From Gemmatimonadota bacterium (GTDB lineage Bacteria > Gemmatimonadota > Gemmatimonadetes > Gemmatimonadales > GWC2-71-9), in the NCBI GenBank assembly GCA_003221005.1, contig QHTZ01000073.1, positions 1 through 43,442 on the forward strand: DNA of 43,442 nt, written 5' to 3'. Shown here piece by piece: positions 1 through 7,712 of the stretch (within the stretch, counting starts at the first letter, position 1; every line of letters starts with the position of its first letter). Under the pieces are notes generated by a model. The model was not told the origin of the DNA. It ran no database searches and was given only the letters and a program-made list of their open reading frames with translations. Made by a program: the position numbers and the translations under genes.

Positions 1-43
1 CCGGTTTTCAAGACCGGTGCCTTAGCCGTTCGGCCAGCCCTCC
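1..43 (-). tRNA. tRNA-Ser(UGA), cut by the window edge
   Basis: Read on the minus strand from position 43, the sequence folds as the first 43 nucleotides of a serine tRNA. It shows a 7-base acceptor strand GGAGGGC, a D arm closed by GCC/GGC, an anticodon stem CCGGT paired with ACCGG, and a loop with anticodon TGA at positions 10-8. The 3' half lies outside the window. The D arm and anticodon match the class II tRNA-Ser pattern, but the variable arm cannot be seen. The first 38 nucleotides are repeated at 1885-1922, so this copy looks like the gene rebuilt when an element integrated. No convincing -10 box is visible just upstream. Confidence 0.85.
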
Positions 44-277
44 AAAACCAACGACCGCAGGAACTTCCGCCGTCGGCGCGCCCGTGCTCGGGGCCGTTTG
101 CCCACAGTCCTGCCCACATGGCGCGCCCCGAACCGCGATCAGCCGACAGGTGCTGGAGGGAAAGTAGTTGCATCCCCCTCGCGCCCGCCACCCGGCGTAG
201 AGGGGGCAAGCCGCGGCGACTCGCCGCCTGACAGGCAGCGACGCCCGCGTTGACCCTGTTTCTGTCTCTGTTGGGTT
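44..277. other. Gene-free left end of the element
   Basis: No coding region can be supported here. Besides the arm-type repeats it has a perfect dyad GCGGCGA-c-TCGCCGC at about 211-226 and a loose CCCCCTC/GAGGGGG pairing around 174-206. Both lie downstream of the minus-strand barrel gene and could help end its transcript. There is no T-run, so a standard intrinsic terminator is not shown. Confidence 0.35.
99..118. repeat. Left arm-type repeats, TGCCCACA twice
   Basis: TGCCCACA occurs at 99-106 and again at 111-118, 12 bases apart. The same octamer pair in the same orientation occurs at 1749-1767, near the other end of the element. Matching short repeats inside both ends are what arm-type binding sites of a tyrosine integrase look like. 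That role is inferred. Confidence 0.55.
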
Positions 278-982
278 CTAGCGCGCGGCTCTACCACGGC
301 CAAGGAGCGTCGCGGAGAGTCCCAGCGAAAAGACCAGATCGTTCTGGAACCCTCCTCCCGAGATCTTGTAATGGTGGTCCTCGAGGTCCGCCCGAATCGC
401 AAGGGAGGGGGCGAGCATGAAACGAGTAACCACCCCGAGCACCGGCCCCCAGCCGGTAGTACTCCCAATGAGGACGTCGTAGGCGAGTCGGGATGCGTTC
501 AGGGCGGCGTACGCGTCACCGCCGTGAGCGACGAACGAGGCGCCAGCCGCGACGTAGAACGACGTGCGTACCATGCGCGGCGTGAGGTTGACCAAGACCC
601 GGGCGCTCCCTGCGACGATGCTTGCAGACGTGTCGCGCAGGGAGGTACTGGGCACTCTTGCTCGACTGCCTGAATAGCCCACCGACAGGTCAATTCCGGT
701 CCGGTTGTTTAACCATGCGGTGATCCGCCCTCCTACGGCAGGGCTCGTCTCCTGTCTCATTGTCCCGTCGCAGAAGTTCGGGACGCCACTAACGACTTGA
801 AGAGTGCAGTTAGTGCCGGGTGCGGGCCAAAGGCGCGCTGACGTCGGCACGTAGGCGCCCGCAAACGGCGTGAACTCTACCCTTACCTGTGAGGAGCACG
901 GCCGCGCGGTGGCGAGCGTTGCCGCGACGACGATGTTGAGCGCCCTCAGCGCCACGCTGTGCTTGAAGGTTGCATAGTCCAT
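278..982 (-). CDS. Outer-membrane beta-barrel-like secreted protein
   Basis: Predicted protein of 234 residues. The start at 982 is preferred over an ATG nine codons upstream because AAGGAGG lies a few bases before it. The N-terminus has a hydrophobic stretch ending in TARPCSSQ, a likely signal peptide of about 33 residues. The mature part is rich in alternating polar and hydrophobic residues, glycine and aromatic residues, with the C-terminal segment FQNDLVFSLGLS typical of small outer-membrane barrels. Two cysteines near residues 59 and 71 could pair. It lies inside the tRNA-Ser element as apparent cargo, just downstream of the truncated integrase. The same style of protein is common in Gemmatimonadota. 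Substrate or partner is unknown. Confidence 0.6.
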   Translation of the reverse strand: MDYATFKHSVALRALNIVVAATLATARPCSSQVRVEFTPFAGAYVPTSARLWPAPGTNCTLQVVSGVPNFCDGTMRQETSPAVGGRITAWLNNRTGIDLSVGYSGSRARVPSTSLRDTSASIVAGSARVLVNLTPRMVRTSFYVAAGASFVAHGGDAYAALNASRLAYDVLIGSTTGWGPVLGVVTRFMLAPSLAIRADLEDHHYKISGGGFQNDLVFSLGLSATLLGRGRAAR

Positions 983-1050
983 GGTCCCCTCCTTCGTCAG
1001 ATCCATCATCGCGGGGCTACCTCTCAGTTACCACCCCAACGGAGGCGGCC

Positions 1051-1521
1051 TCACCTGAGAATCCAGCCCCTTGTGAATCGAACCAGCGGACCGTCCGCGG
1101 CATTGCGAGCGCCACGCGGAACCGTAAGAGCAAGTCCACAAGAGCGGCCCAAGCGTCGTCCCTGCACGTTCGCGTGCGCGGGCGTCACCCGATCCACCCG
1201 CAGATCGCCTAGCTCGTTCACGAAATAGGCGCGAATTGCTTTGAGGGAATCGGCGTAGCTAGCGATCGTGCCGGCGGCCTTGGCGGGCATCTCGTCGCGC
1301 TCGAACTGCGTCAGTAGCTCGCTCACGCGCACCGCGGTCGGCCGCCCTGGGCCGTGGCGGTCGGCTTGGCGCGCTAGCTCGGCCTCCTTCTGTTTGGCCC
1401 ACGTCTGCGCCTCCCGCACGTCCTCGCAGCGGAGCGTGAAACTGTGGCGCGTGCCGGCGACGCACAATCGGACTTCAAAGCCGCGACCGTGGCGGCGGAC
1501 GTTCCCGGAATGACGGGGCAT
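1051..1521 (-). pseudogene. Truncated tyrosine recombinase (integrase N-terminal part)
   Basis: 156 residues starting at ATG 1521, after AAGGAG in the end of the upstream gene. Residues 1-50 resemble the arm-binding beta domain (RGFEVRLCVAGTRHSFTL). Residues 60-125 resemble the helical core-binding domain, with LLTQFERDEMPAKAAGTIASYADSL split over two lines of homology and ending at DLRVDRVTPAH. In complete integrases a catalytic domain with Arg, His-x-x-Arg and Tyr follows. Here the reading frame runs into unrelated residues after VTPAH and stops. The gene has therefore lost its catalytic part by deletion or frameshift. It may still bind DNA as a repressor-like fragment, but it cannot recombine. 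Confidence 0.75.
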
Positions 1522-1526
1522 GGGGG

Positions 1527-1700
1527 CTACTCCTTCTGCCGCAGCAGGTCCCGCAGAGCCTGCTCGACGAGGCGTTGAATAGGGATGCGGCCCCGCACCG
1601 CGCGCAACTTCAACCGCTGGTGCAGGTCGGCGGGCACTCGGACCGAGAGCAGCACTAGGGGCTTGGCGTCCGATATGGGCTTCCGCTGTTGTGGAGTCAT
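1527..1700 (-). CDS. Small ribbon-helix-helix DNA-binding protein
   Basis: 57 residues from ATG 1700. The core LLSVRVPADLHQRLKLRA followed by a helix with VEQALRDLL is the beta-strand/helix/helix arrangement of Arc/MetJ-type or plasmid partition and antitoxin regulators, which work as dimers. The gene ends 5 bases before the integrase start and supplies its Shine-Dalgarno site, so the two are co-expressed. A 9-bp inverted repeat covers the start codon, suggesting self-repression of this regulator and the integrase. It could act as excisionase, regulator or antitoxin. No toxin is visible, so regulator or directionality factor is favoured. Confidence 0.65.
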   Translation of the reverse strand: MTPQQRKPISDAKPLVLLSVRVPADLHQRLKLRAVRGRIPIQRLVEQALRDLLRQKE

Positions 1701-1718
1701 GCCAGAAAGCTGGCATGA
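1697..1718. promoter_or_regulatory. Inverted repeat over the ribbon-helix-helix start codon
   Basis: TCATGCCAG and CTGGCATGA form a perfect 9-bp inverted repeat separated by AAAG. One arm contains the start codon of the regulator gene. Such a dyad is a natural operator for a dimeric ribbon-helix-helix protein and would block translation start or nearby transcription. The role is inferred from position and symmetry. Confidence 0.55.
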
Positions 1719-1748
1719 TGGCTTAGGACGCGCAAGGCCCCAGCACGC

Positions 1749-1767
1749 TGCCCACATTCTGCCCACA
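1749..1767. repeat. Right arm-type repeats, TGCCCACA twice
   Basis: TGCCCACA at 1749-1756 and 1760-1767, 11 bases apart, in the same orientation as the pair at 99-118. See the left pair for interpretation. Confidence 0.55.
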
Positions 1768-1789
1768 GACCGGGATAAACAGGTGCAAT

Positions 1790-1878
1790 CAGACGCGACG
1801 AGACGCAACGGGAGGAACGGCGAAGCGGGTGTTGGGACAACGGGATGCAACGGAACGCCACGGGACGCAAAACGCTGG
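1790..1878. repeat. Degenerate direct repeats next to the right attachment site
   Basis: The motif GAYGCAACGG recurs as GACGCAACGG, GATGCAACGG and GACGCAAAAC, with ACGCCACGGGACGC between, within about 90 bases of the right tRNA fragment. No gene fits here. A second class of integrase or excisionase binding sites is the simplest reading. Confidence 0.4.
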
Positions 1879-1884
1879 TTAGGC

Positions 1885-1922
1885 TTTCAAGACCGGTGCC
1901 TTAGCCGTTCGGCCAGCCCTCC
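1885..1922 (-). pseudogene. 5' half of tRNA-Ser(UGA) left by integration
   Basis: Identical to tRNA-Ser nucleotides 1-38, read from position 1922 downward. After the anticodon loop the sequence changes to GCCTAACC, so the anticodon stem cannot close and no tRNA can form. On the minus strand a TATGTT box lies 6 bases before the 5' end. The original tRNA promoter may therefore have stayed with this broken copy. Confidence 0.75.
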
Positions 1923-1935
1923 CGGACACAACATA

Positions 1936-1999
1936 GACGGGTAGAGGGGTAGGCGGGTAGACGGGTAGGTACGACGAAGCCACCAACCCGCCAAACCTA
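1936..1999. repeat. 8-base tandem array with a weaker inverted partner
   Basis: Four units of GRSGGGTA occupy 1936-1967 (GACGGGTA, GAGGGGTA, GGCGGGTA, GACGGGTA). An inverted, weaker match ACCAACCCGCCAAACC follows at 1982-1997, overlapping the end of the DUF2723 gene. The unit family is the same as that of the array at 7617-7699. It fills the gap between the broken DUF2723 gene and the tRNA-Ser fragment. Confidence 0.6.
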
Positions 2000-4143
2000 T
2001 CGCTCGGCGTAGCTGGTGTTGTTGAACACCGAATCCGCGAGCGCGAGCGCCCGGCTTGAGAGCTGGGGATCTCTCGACTTGAGCGCCTGTCCCATCGCCT
2101 GGTAAATCAACCCATACAGCGCCGGGATGCCTTCCGACGGCCGATCGAGCCACCCACGGGGCCGGGATCGGGCGGCGGTGTGGGCGTGATACACGTCGAA
2201 CAGCAGGGCATTGGTGCGGCGCACGTTGACGAAGCCGAGCTGCCCCACCACCAGCATGCTGTCGGACGGCGCGATCGGCGCGTAGTGGAGCTTGCGCGCG
2301 AAGCCCTGTCCCTCGAGGTACCCCGTGAGCCCCATCTGGTCGGCGTAGAGTCCCACGGTACGCGAGAAATAGAATGGCCGTTTCCCTTCCTGGTCCTTGA
2401 TCGCCTGGAGCACGACGATGTCGGCCCGCTCGAGGTACTGGCGGCCGAGCAGCTGGGGGTCGAGTGACGTCGCGATCGTCCCCAGCTTGACGACCGTCTT
2501 CTGCTCGAGCACGTAGTACGGTTGCAGCGCGGCGAGCTGGTCGTCGGAGAAGCTGAGCACGCGGCCGGTGGGCCGGGGCCACGACCGGCCGCGGTACACC
2601 GCGGGCGCCGTAGCTGAGTCGAACGAGAACACCGACCGGCGCTGCATCTGACGCAGGTACCAGTCGGTGTTGCCGAGCGAAAGATTCAGCACCACGACAT
2701 CCTTGCGGATGCCCTCCACCTCCTGGGCGAGGCAGTGAGGCGGTTTCCGGCGAGCGGCACGATGGCCAGGAGCAGCATGGGCGTCATGAATAGCCAGCGC
2801 CGTTCGTCGCTCGGCTCCCGCTCTGCGAGCCACTCCCGTCCCCACTCCATCAACGTCGCCAAACCGATCCCCACCCACACGCCCCACAGCGCGAACGACG
2901 CGATGTAGAAGTAATCGCGCTCGCGTACCTCACGCGCGAGCTGCGGCCGGTCGGGGTACTGCGAGAAGCCGTATTTGAAATTGAGGTAGAAGATCAGGAT
3001 GAACGTCAGCGTTACCATGAGCGCGGTCATGGCGAGTGCCGCGCGCTTGTCGGCCTTCCACTGGCGCCAGGCGCCCAGCAGTCCGATGCAGCCGAAGATC
3101 ACCGCCAGGCCCCGCTGGATCGATGGGCTCCAATCGCGGCCCCACTGCCAGCTGAAGTACTGGAGCCACATGCCGATCTGAGCGAATAACGTTGCCTGCC
3201 GCTCGGTCAGCGGTGGCTTCCCGTACTGCTCGCGGTTCAGCACCGCCTTGAGCGCGTCCCAGGTGGTCGGCTCGCCTTCGTTGATGGGGGGGTAGAAGTG
3301 CGCCCGGATCGGCAGGTAGGCCCACACACTCACCCCGACGACCGCCACCCCGAGCGCGAGTCCCGCGAACCGCAGGTGCCCGGTTCGATTCGCGACCCAA
3401 CCCGCCAGGGTCAGGATCGCGATTGCCCCGACCCGAAGCGCGGTTCCGTGAGGATCGCTATACGCCCAGAACACGGCGTACGCTCCGCCTAGAACGAATC
3501 CCGTCACCAGCAAGCGAACGACGTGCTCCTGTACCGGCTCCTCGGTCACCATGTAGGCCAGCACCGCGGGCGCTACGAGCAGGCCCATCAAGTGGTTCGT
3601 CGCGGTCAGGGCGAGCAGGTAGACGATCGCGAGGATGTAATGATCGCGCCGGTCCGCGGTCGGCTGATCACCCCAGCGCACCACGAGCCACAGCACGACC
3701 GCGATCGAGCAGAGGCTCACCGTGTACACCTTCTCGTTCACGACCGACTGGTTCCACACCGTGAACGCGGCCGCCGAGCAGATCGCGGCCGCGAGCGCGG
3801 CGAGCCGGCGGGGCCAGACCATCGGGACGATGGGCCGGAGCCAGCGCTCGCCGATCAGGAACCAGCACCCCGCCGCGACGGCGCTCGTGAACGCGGCGAA
3901 CAGATTGACCCGCTCGGCGTAGGCCGTCACCCAAGGGATCAGCCCCCACGTGTGCGCCAGCAACACGAACAGCGGGTTCCCGGGCGGGTGCGGGATACCG
4001 AGGACGTACGACGCCGCGATGTACTCGGAGGTGTCCCAGAATTGCGTCGTCGGCGCGAGCGTGGCGACATACAGCAACAGCGCGCCCAGCGCGACCACGC
4101 CGGCCATCACGTACGGCGGCTTCTGCTCCAGGGTCTCGTCCAT
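1997..4143 (-). pseudogene. DUF2723 membrane protein, broken by internal deletion and frameshift
   Basis: The first frame (from ATG 4143) gives a polytopic membrane protein. It has the DUF2723 opening QFWDTSEYIAASYVLGIPHPPG and about ten hydrophobic segments. Near 2735-2750 this frame leaves the family sequence, right after PLAGNRLTAS. The family sequence resumes in another frame at AQEVEGIRKDVVVLNLSL and runs well to the stop at 1997. In known family members a stretch including GDNDTFPLWY sits between these blocks, and it is absent here. So roughly 25-30 codons plus a non-multiple of three bases seem to be lost. DUF2723 proteins resemble membrane glycosyltransferases. It starts 13 bases after purH. 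A real mutation or an assembly error are both possible. Confidence 0.75.
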
Positions 4144-4156
4144 GGGTCCCGGGTAT

Positions 4157-5695
4157 TTAGTGACGGAACTGGCGCAGGCCGGTCAGCACCATCGCCAGGC
4201 CATGCCGGTCGGCGGCCTCAATGACCGGGGCGTCGTTCACCGAGCCGCCCGGCTGGATGATCGCCCGCACACCCGCCTGGGCCGCTTCCTCTACCCCGTC
4301 GGGGAACGGAAAGAACGCGTCAGAAGCTAACACGGCGCCCGCTGGATCGTGGCCCTCCCGGCGCGCCTTGTGGACGGCGAGGAACGATGCGTCCACCCGG
4401 CTCATCTGACCTGCGCCGATCCCGATCGCGGCCTCGTCGCGCGCCAGCAGGATGGCGTTCGACTTGACCGACCCGACCGCCGCCCATGCGAAGCGCAGGT
4501 CGCGCCACTCGGCCTCGGCCGGCGCGCGCCGCGTCGCGACGTTCCACTGTCGTTCGTCCATCGCAGCCTCGGGCCGGGCCCGCTCCTGCACCAGGAAGCC
4601 GCCCCGAATTCGCTTCAAGTCCCACCCCGCCGGCGCGGCGAAGGGGAGCGTCACGACTCGCAGGTTCTTCTTCTCTTTGAACCGGGCGAGGGCGTCCTCC
4701 CGGAACCGCGGCGCGACGACCACCTCGACGAACAGCTCGTGCATCGCGTCGGCCGTCGCGCGGTCCACTTCCGTGTTGAAGGCGATCACCGAGCCGAACG
4801 CGGAAGTGCGATCGGTCGCGAGCGCGCGGGTGTACGCCTCCGCGGGCGTGCGTCCGAGCGCGATGCCGCACGGCGTCGTGTGCTTGATGATCGCGCAGGC
4901 CACCCGGTCCTTCCCCATACCCGACCAGGGCGCCACCGCGGTCACCGCGGCGTCCAGATCGAGCAGGTTGTTGAAGGAGAGGTCCTTGCCGTGGAGCTGG
5001 CGCAGCTCGCGGATCCCGGGCTCGGCGGTCGCGTACAGCGCGGCGCGCTGGTGCGGGTTTTCGCCATAGCGCAGCGCCTGCTGGCGTGCGAGCACGAGCG
5101 TGAGCGAGGGCGGCAGCGCGTCGCCGTCCCGCGCCAGGTAGTCCAGGATCGCGGCGTCGTACGCCGCGGTGTGGGCGAACACCTTCGTGGCGAGGGTCCG
5201 GCGCAGCTCCGGGGTCACGCCCCCGGCGCGGAGCTCGGCGATCACTCGGGCGTAATCGTCCGGATCCACCACGACGATCACGTCGGCGTGGTTCTTCGCC
5301 GCCGAGCGGAGCATTGACGGGCCGCCGATGTCGATCTGCTCGATCCCCTGCTCGAACGTTGTGCCGGGACGCGCGACCGTCTCACGGAACGGGTAGAGGT
5401 TGACGGCGACGAGATCGATCGGCGTGATGGCGTGCTGCGCCAGCGCCGCGCGGTCTCCCGCGTGGCCCCGTCGGGCCAGCAGTCCGCCGTGCACCTTGGG
5501 GTGGAGCGTCTTCACGCGCCCGTCCATGATCTCGGGGAATCCCGTGACCTGCTCGATCGGGATCACGGCGATGCCGGCCTGGCGTAGCGCGTCGGCCGTT
5601 CCTCCCGTCGAGACGATCTCCCAGCCCAGCTCCGCGAGCGCACGCGCGAAGTCCGCGATGCCGCGCTTATCCGAGACCGACAACAGCGCTCTCAC
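4157..5695 (-). CDS. purH: Bifunctional AICAR transformylase / IMP cyclohydrolase
   Basis: 512 residues, the normal length for PurH. It performs the last two steps of IMP synthesis: formylation of AICAR, then ring closure. The N-terminal MGS-like cyclohydrolase domain (about 1-145) begins [11 protein letters not shown] and contains [10 protein letters not shown] and [13 protein letters not shown]. The transformylase domain follows, with the Lys-His pair in [17 protein letters not shown] and the ending [17 protein letters not shown]. The GTG start at 5695 overlaps the stop of the upstream peptidase (GTGA), so translation is coupled. A second GTG lies one codon earlier. purN, the other folate-dependent purine enzyme, is three genes upstream in the same run. 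Confidence 0.95.
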   Translation of the reverse strand: MRALLSVSDKRGIADFARALAELGWEIVSTGGTADALRQAGIAVIPIEQVTGFPEIMDGRVKTLHPKVHGGLLARRGHAGDRAALAQHAITPIDLVAVNLYPFRETVARPGTTFEQGIEQIDIGGPSMLRSAAKNHADVIVVVDPDDYARVIAELRAGGVTPELRRTLATKVFAHTAAYDAAILDYLARDGDALPPSLTLVLARQQALRYGENPHQRAALYATAEPGIRELRQLHGKDLSFNNLLDLDAAVTAVAPWSGMGKDRVACAIIKHTTPCGIALGRTPAEAYTRALATDRTSAFGSVIAFNTEVDRATADAMHELFVEVVVAPRFREDALARFKEKKNLRVVTLPFAAPAGWDLKRIRGGFLVQERARPEAAMDERQWNVATRRAPAEAEWRDLRFAWAAVGSVKSNAILLARDEAAIGIGAGQMSRVDASFLAVHKARREGHDPAGAVLASDAFFPFPDGVEEAAQAGVRAIIQPGGSVNDAPVIEAADRHGLAMVLTGLRQFRH

Positions 5696-6813
5696 CACTC
5701 CTCCGCCACCGCCCGCACGACGTCGGCGAGGCTTGCGACGTCGCGCAGGTCCACCAGCTCGGCGGGGGAGTGCGAGTAGCGCAGCGGCCACCCGATCGCC
5801 ACGTCCACGGCGCCGTAGGGGGTGAACATCGAGCCGTCGTTGCCGCCATTCGTCGTCCCGACCTGGAGCTTCACGCCGCGCGCGCGCGCGAGCGCGACAA
5901 GCGAGTCCACCTCGGCGGGGGGCGTGATCGAGGAGTTGTCGAGGGCGCGGGCGACGGCTCCGGCGCCAAGCGGAGCGACGGCGAAGTTCTCGAGCTCGAG
6001 CGGTGAGTCGGCGGAGACGAAGGTGTCGACCGCGTGCACGCGCTTCACGGTCGTCCCGAGCGCCGCGGCGGTGGCGGCCGCACCCTCGAGGCCGATCTCC
6101 TCGCGCACGCTGAACACGAACACTACCTGATGCCGCAACTTCGCGCGGTCGAGGTGGCGAAGCGCGAGCAACAGGGCGGTGCAGCCCACGCGGTCGTCGA
6201 ACGAGCGGCCGGTGGCGCGCGACCCCGCGAGCCGCGCGAACTGCTTCGGCATTGTCACGGTGCTCCCCACCCGCACCCCCAGGGCGCGCACGGCCTCGGG
6301 CGATCCCACGCCGACGCTGACCAGGAGGGCGGGAGGCTGATGGCGCGCGAAGCCGCTGTCGCGCGGGAGGAAGACCCCCGGCACATCCCCGCGGTCGCCG
6401 TGCACCAGGGCGGGTTGCGCCTCGTACAGCGATGTGAAGAATCCTCCCTGAGCCTTGAGCTCGAGGGCGCCGTCCGCGCGCACGTTCGTGACCAGAAAGC
6501 CGATCTCGTCGAGATGCGCGATGACGACGACGACAGGATCGCCGCGGCCGACCCGCACCCACAGGTTGCCGGCGGTGTCGGTCTCGCTCTGCGCCCAGGC
6601 CGGAAGCAGCCGCCGCACGGCCTCCCGCACCGGCCCTTCGGCGCTGGAGACGCCGTAGGCTTCCGTCAGCGGGGAAAGAACGGATTGCACCTCGGAGATG
6701 CGGGAGGAGTCTTGGGCGGAAAGACGGAAGGACGGTAGGACGGAAAGAAGGGACGTCATGAGCATCAGCACGAACCTTCCGTCCTTCCGTCCTTCCATCG
6801 TTCCGAACTTCAT
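5692..6813 (-). CDS. Secreted M42-family metallopeptidase
   Basis: 373 residues. An N-terminal hydrophobic stretch (about 14-34, ending RLSAQ) marks a signal peptide. M42 aminopeptidases bind two metals, and all the expected ligands are present: His100 and Asp102 in AHLDEIG, Asp206/207 in FDDRVG, Glu238-Glu239 in VREEIGLEG, Asp263, and His348 in RYSHSPAEL. The start at 6813 is chosen because it overlaps the upstream stop (ATGA) and follows GGAGGGG. A GTG five codons earlier is possible. It sits directly after a degenerate paralogue and before purH. Export is unusual for M42 enzymes, which are mostly cytoplasmic. The signal-peptide codons lie in an inverted pair of 8-base repeat arrays. Confidence 0.88.
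   Translation of the reverse strand: MKFGTMEGRKDGRFVLMLMTSLLSVLPSFRLSAQDSSRISEVQSVLSPLTEAYGVSSAEGPVREAVRRLLPAWAQSETDTAGNLWVRVGRGDPVVVVIAHLDEIGFLVTNVRADGALELKAQGGFFTSLYEAQPALVHGDRGDVPGVFLPRDSGFARHQPPALLVSVGVGSPEAVRALGVRVGSTVTMPKQFARLAGSRATGRSFDDRVGCTALLLALRHLDRAKLRHQVVFVFSVREEIGLEGAAATAAALGTTVKRVHAVDTFVSADSPLELENFAVAPLGAGAVARALDNSSITPPAEVDSLVALARARGVKLQVGTTNGGNDGSMFTPYGAVDVAIGWPLRYSHSPAELVDLRDVASLADVVRAVAEEW
6715..6797. repeat. Inverted pair of 8-base arrays inside the M42 signal-peptide codons
   Basis: On the plus strand 6715-6746 is GGCGGAAA, GACGGAAG, GACGGTAG, GACGGAAA, and 6775-6797 is CCTTCCGT, CCTTCCGT, CCTTCCA. The second block is the reverse complement of the first family, leaving a 28-base centre. 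The whole unit lies at the 5' end of the M42 gene and could form a long hairpin in its message. Confidence 0.75.
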
Positions 6814-7712
6814 CTCCCCTCCATCCACGCCACCAGCTGCCGCGCGAGTGCTGCCGCGTCCGTGAGCGCGACGGTCTCGATCGCCGTGTCGGGATAGCGA
6901 GTCGGGAGGCTGGGCTGCTTGATTTCGGCGAACGGTCCCTGCAGCGCCTTCACGGCGCCGAGCCCCGCGTTGCTCGTGTAAAGGCTCTGCACGGTGAAGG
7001 CGACCACGACCGTGCCCCGCACGTGGGGCTGCGCGGTGGCGGCCGCCGCGAGCGCGGCGCAGGTTGCGCGCCGGCCGGCCGCCGGGGCCGCGAGCAGACG
7101 GTCTCCGTAGACCACGGGCCGCTTCGCGAGAGACAAGGGAGCGAGCAGCGCGATGCCCAGGGCTTCGGCCTCGGCGCGCGTGGTCGCGCCCACGTCAACG
7201 TAGGCGTTGTCGACGGTGAAGGGAGCTTCCGGCGCCCCCCCGCGTCCGCGCGTGAGATGCACGGACCTGACGGCGACGACGCCGGGTAGGGCTCCCCTCG
7301 CGCCGAACACGGTCACGCGCTGGCCCTCGAGCTGCTGGTCGAACAGCGGATAGGCGACGCGTGCGCCGACGCGCCGCAGCGTGAGGTACCCGGCGTCGGT
7401 GATCCCCCCGACCACGTACCCCACTTCGTCGAGCGCGCAGGCGACCAGCCGCCGCGGCGCGCCGTGCCCGAGGACGAGCGTCACGTCGCCCTGTCGGTCG
7501 CGCGTGCTGCCGGGCAGGAGGGCGAGGAGCGAGTCGCCCATCGCCTGCTCGTAACCCGTGACGGCGGTCATGGAGGCGAAGCGGAACGCCAACCCCTCCA
7601 CCCCGCTTCCCTGGGCGGGTAGGCGGGCAGGCGGGTAGGCGGTTAGAAAGACTGCCGCGGCCGTTCCAACCGCCAAACCGCCCAACCGCCTAACCGCCGA
7701 ATTCGATCCCAA
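6810..7712 (-). CDS. Catalytically dead M42 peptidase paralogue, secreted
   Basis: 300 residues with a signal peptide (about residues 1-34, ending ARLPAQ). It aligns with the neighbouring M42 peptidase along its length, but the metal ligands are mostly gone. AHLDEIG becomes ACALDEVG (His lost, Asp95 kept). FDDRVGC becomes AAGRRATC. VREEIG becomes VQSLYTS. RYSHSP becomes RYPDTA. It should keep the fold but not the peptidase reaction. The start is a TTG at 7712 inside the end of purN, with other TTG codons shortly after. The stop overlaps the start of the active paralogue (ATGA), so the two are made together. A regulatory or assembly partner of the active enzyme is plausible but not shown. Confidence 0.75.
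   Translation of the reverse strand: MGSNSAVRRLGGLAVGTAAAVFLTAYPPARLPAQGSGVEGLAFRFASMTAVTGYEQAMGDSLLALLPGSTRDRQGDVTLVLGHGAPRRLVACALDEVGYVVGGITDAGYLTLRRVGARVAYPLFDQQLEGQRVTVFGARGALPGVVAVRSVHLTRGRGGAPEAPFTVDNAYVDVGATTRAEAEALGIALLAPLSLAKRPVVYGDRLLAAPAAGRRATCAALAAAATAQPHVRGTVVVAFTVQSLYTSNAGLGAVKALQGPFAEIKQPSLPTRYPDTAIETVALTDAAALARQLVAWMEGR
7617..7699. repeat. Inverted pair of 8-base arrays at the purN / M42-like junction
   Basis: Plus strand: 7617-7640 is GGGTAGGC, GGGCAGGC, GGGTAGGC, then GGTTAGAA. 7668-7699 is AACCGCCA, AACCGCCC, AACCGCCT, AACCGCCG. The blocks are inverted, diverged copies of one family with a 19-27 base centre. They cover the purN stop codon and encode most of the signal peptide of the M42-like protein. 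Confidence 0.75.

Larger units (their letters stand above)
6..1922. mobile_element. Degraded integrative element in tRNA-Ser, flanked by 38-bp direct repeats
   Basis: Positions 6-43 and 1885-1922 are identical over 38 bases. The block runs exactly from the 5' end of tRNA-Ser to the base after the anticodon. The enclosed 1.84 kb holds a barrel protein, a tyrosine-recombinase fragment and a ribbon-helix-helix regulator, all on the minus strand. This is the form of a site-specific element inserted at an anticodon-loop crossover. It duplicates the 5' half of the tRNA rather than the more usual 3' half. The integrase lacks a catalytic domain, so the element is probably immobile unless helped in trans. 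Confidence 0.75.

Noticed and set aside
1..43. tRNA-Sec to match selA
   Set aside because: The anticodon is TGA with a normal 7-base acceptor strand, so it is tRNA-Ser; tRNA-Sec would read TCA.
1936..1967. The short tandem arrays as CRISPR repeats
   Set aside because: Units are 7-8 bases with no spacers and no cas genes are present.
1997..4143. The DUF2723 break as a selenocysteine or programmed frameshift site
   Set aside because: The join lacks a conserved segment of about 25-30 codons, so it is a deletion rather than recoding.
4157..6562. An 801-codon frame as a single protein
   Set aside because: Only the part from 5695 downward is PurH. The upstream part is the wrong frame of the M42 peptidase gene and is Arg-rich noise.
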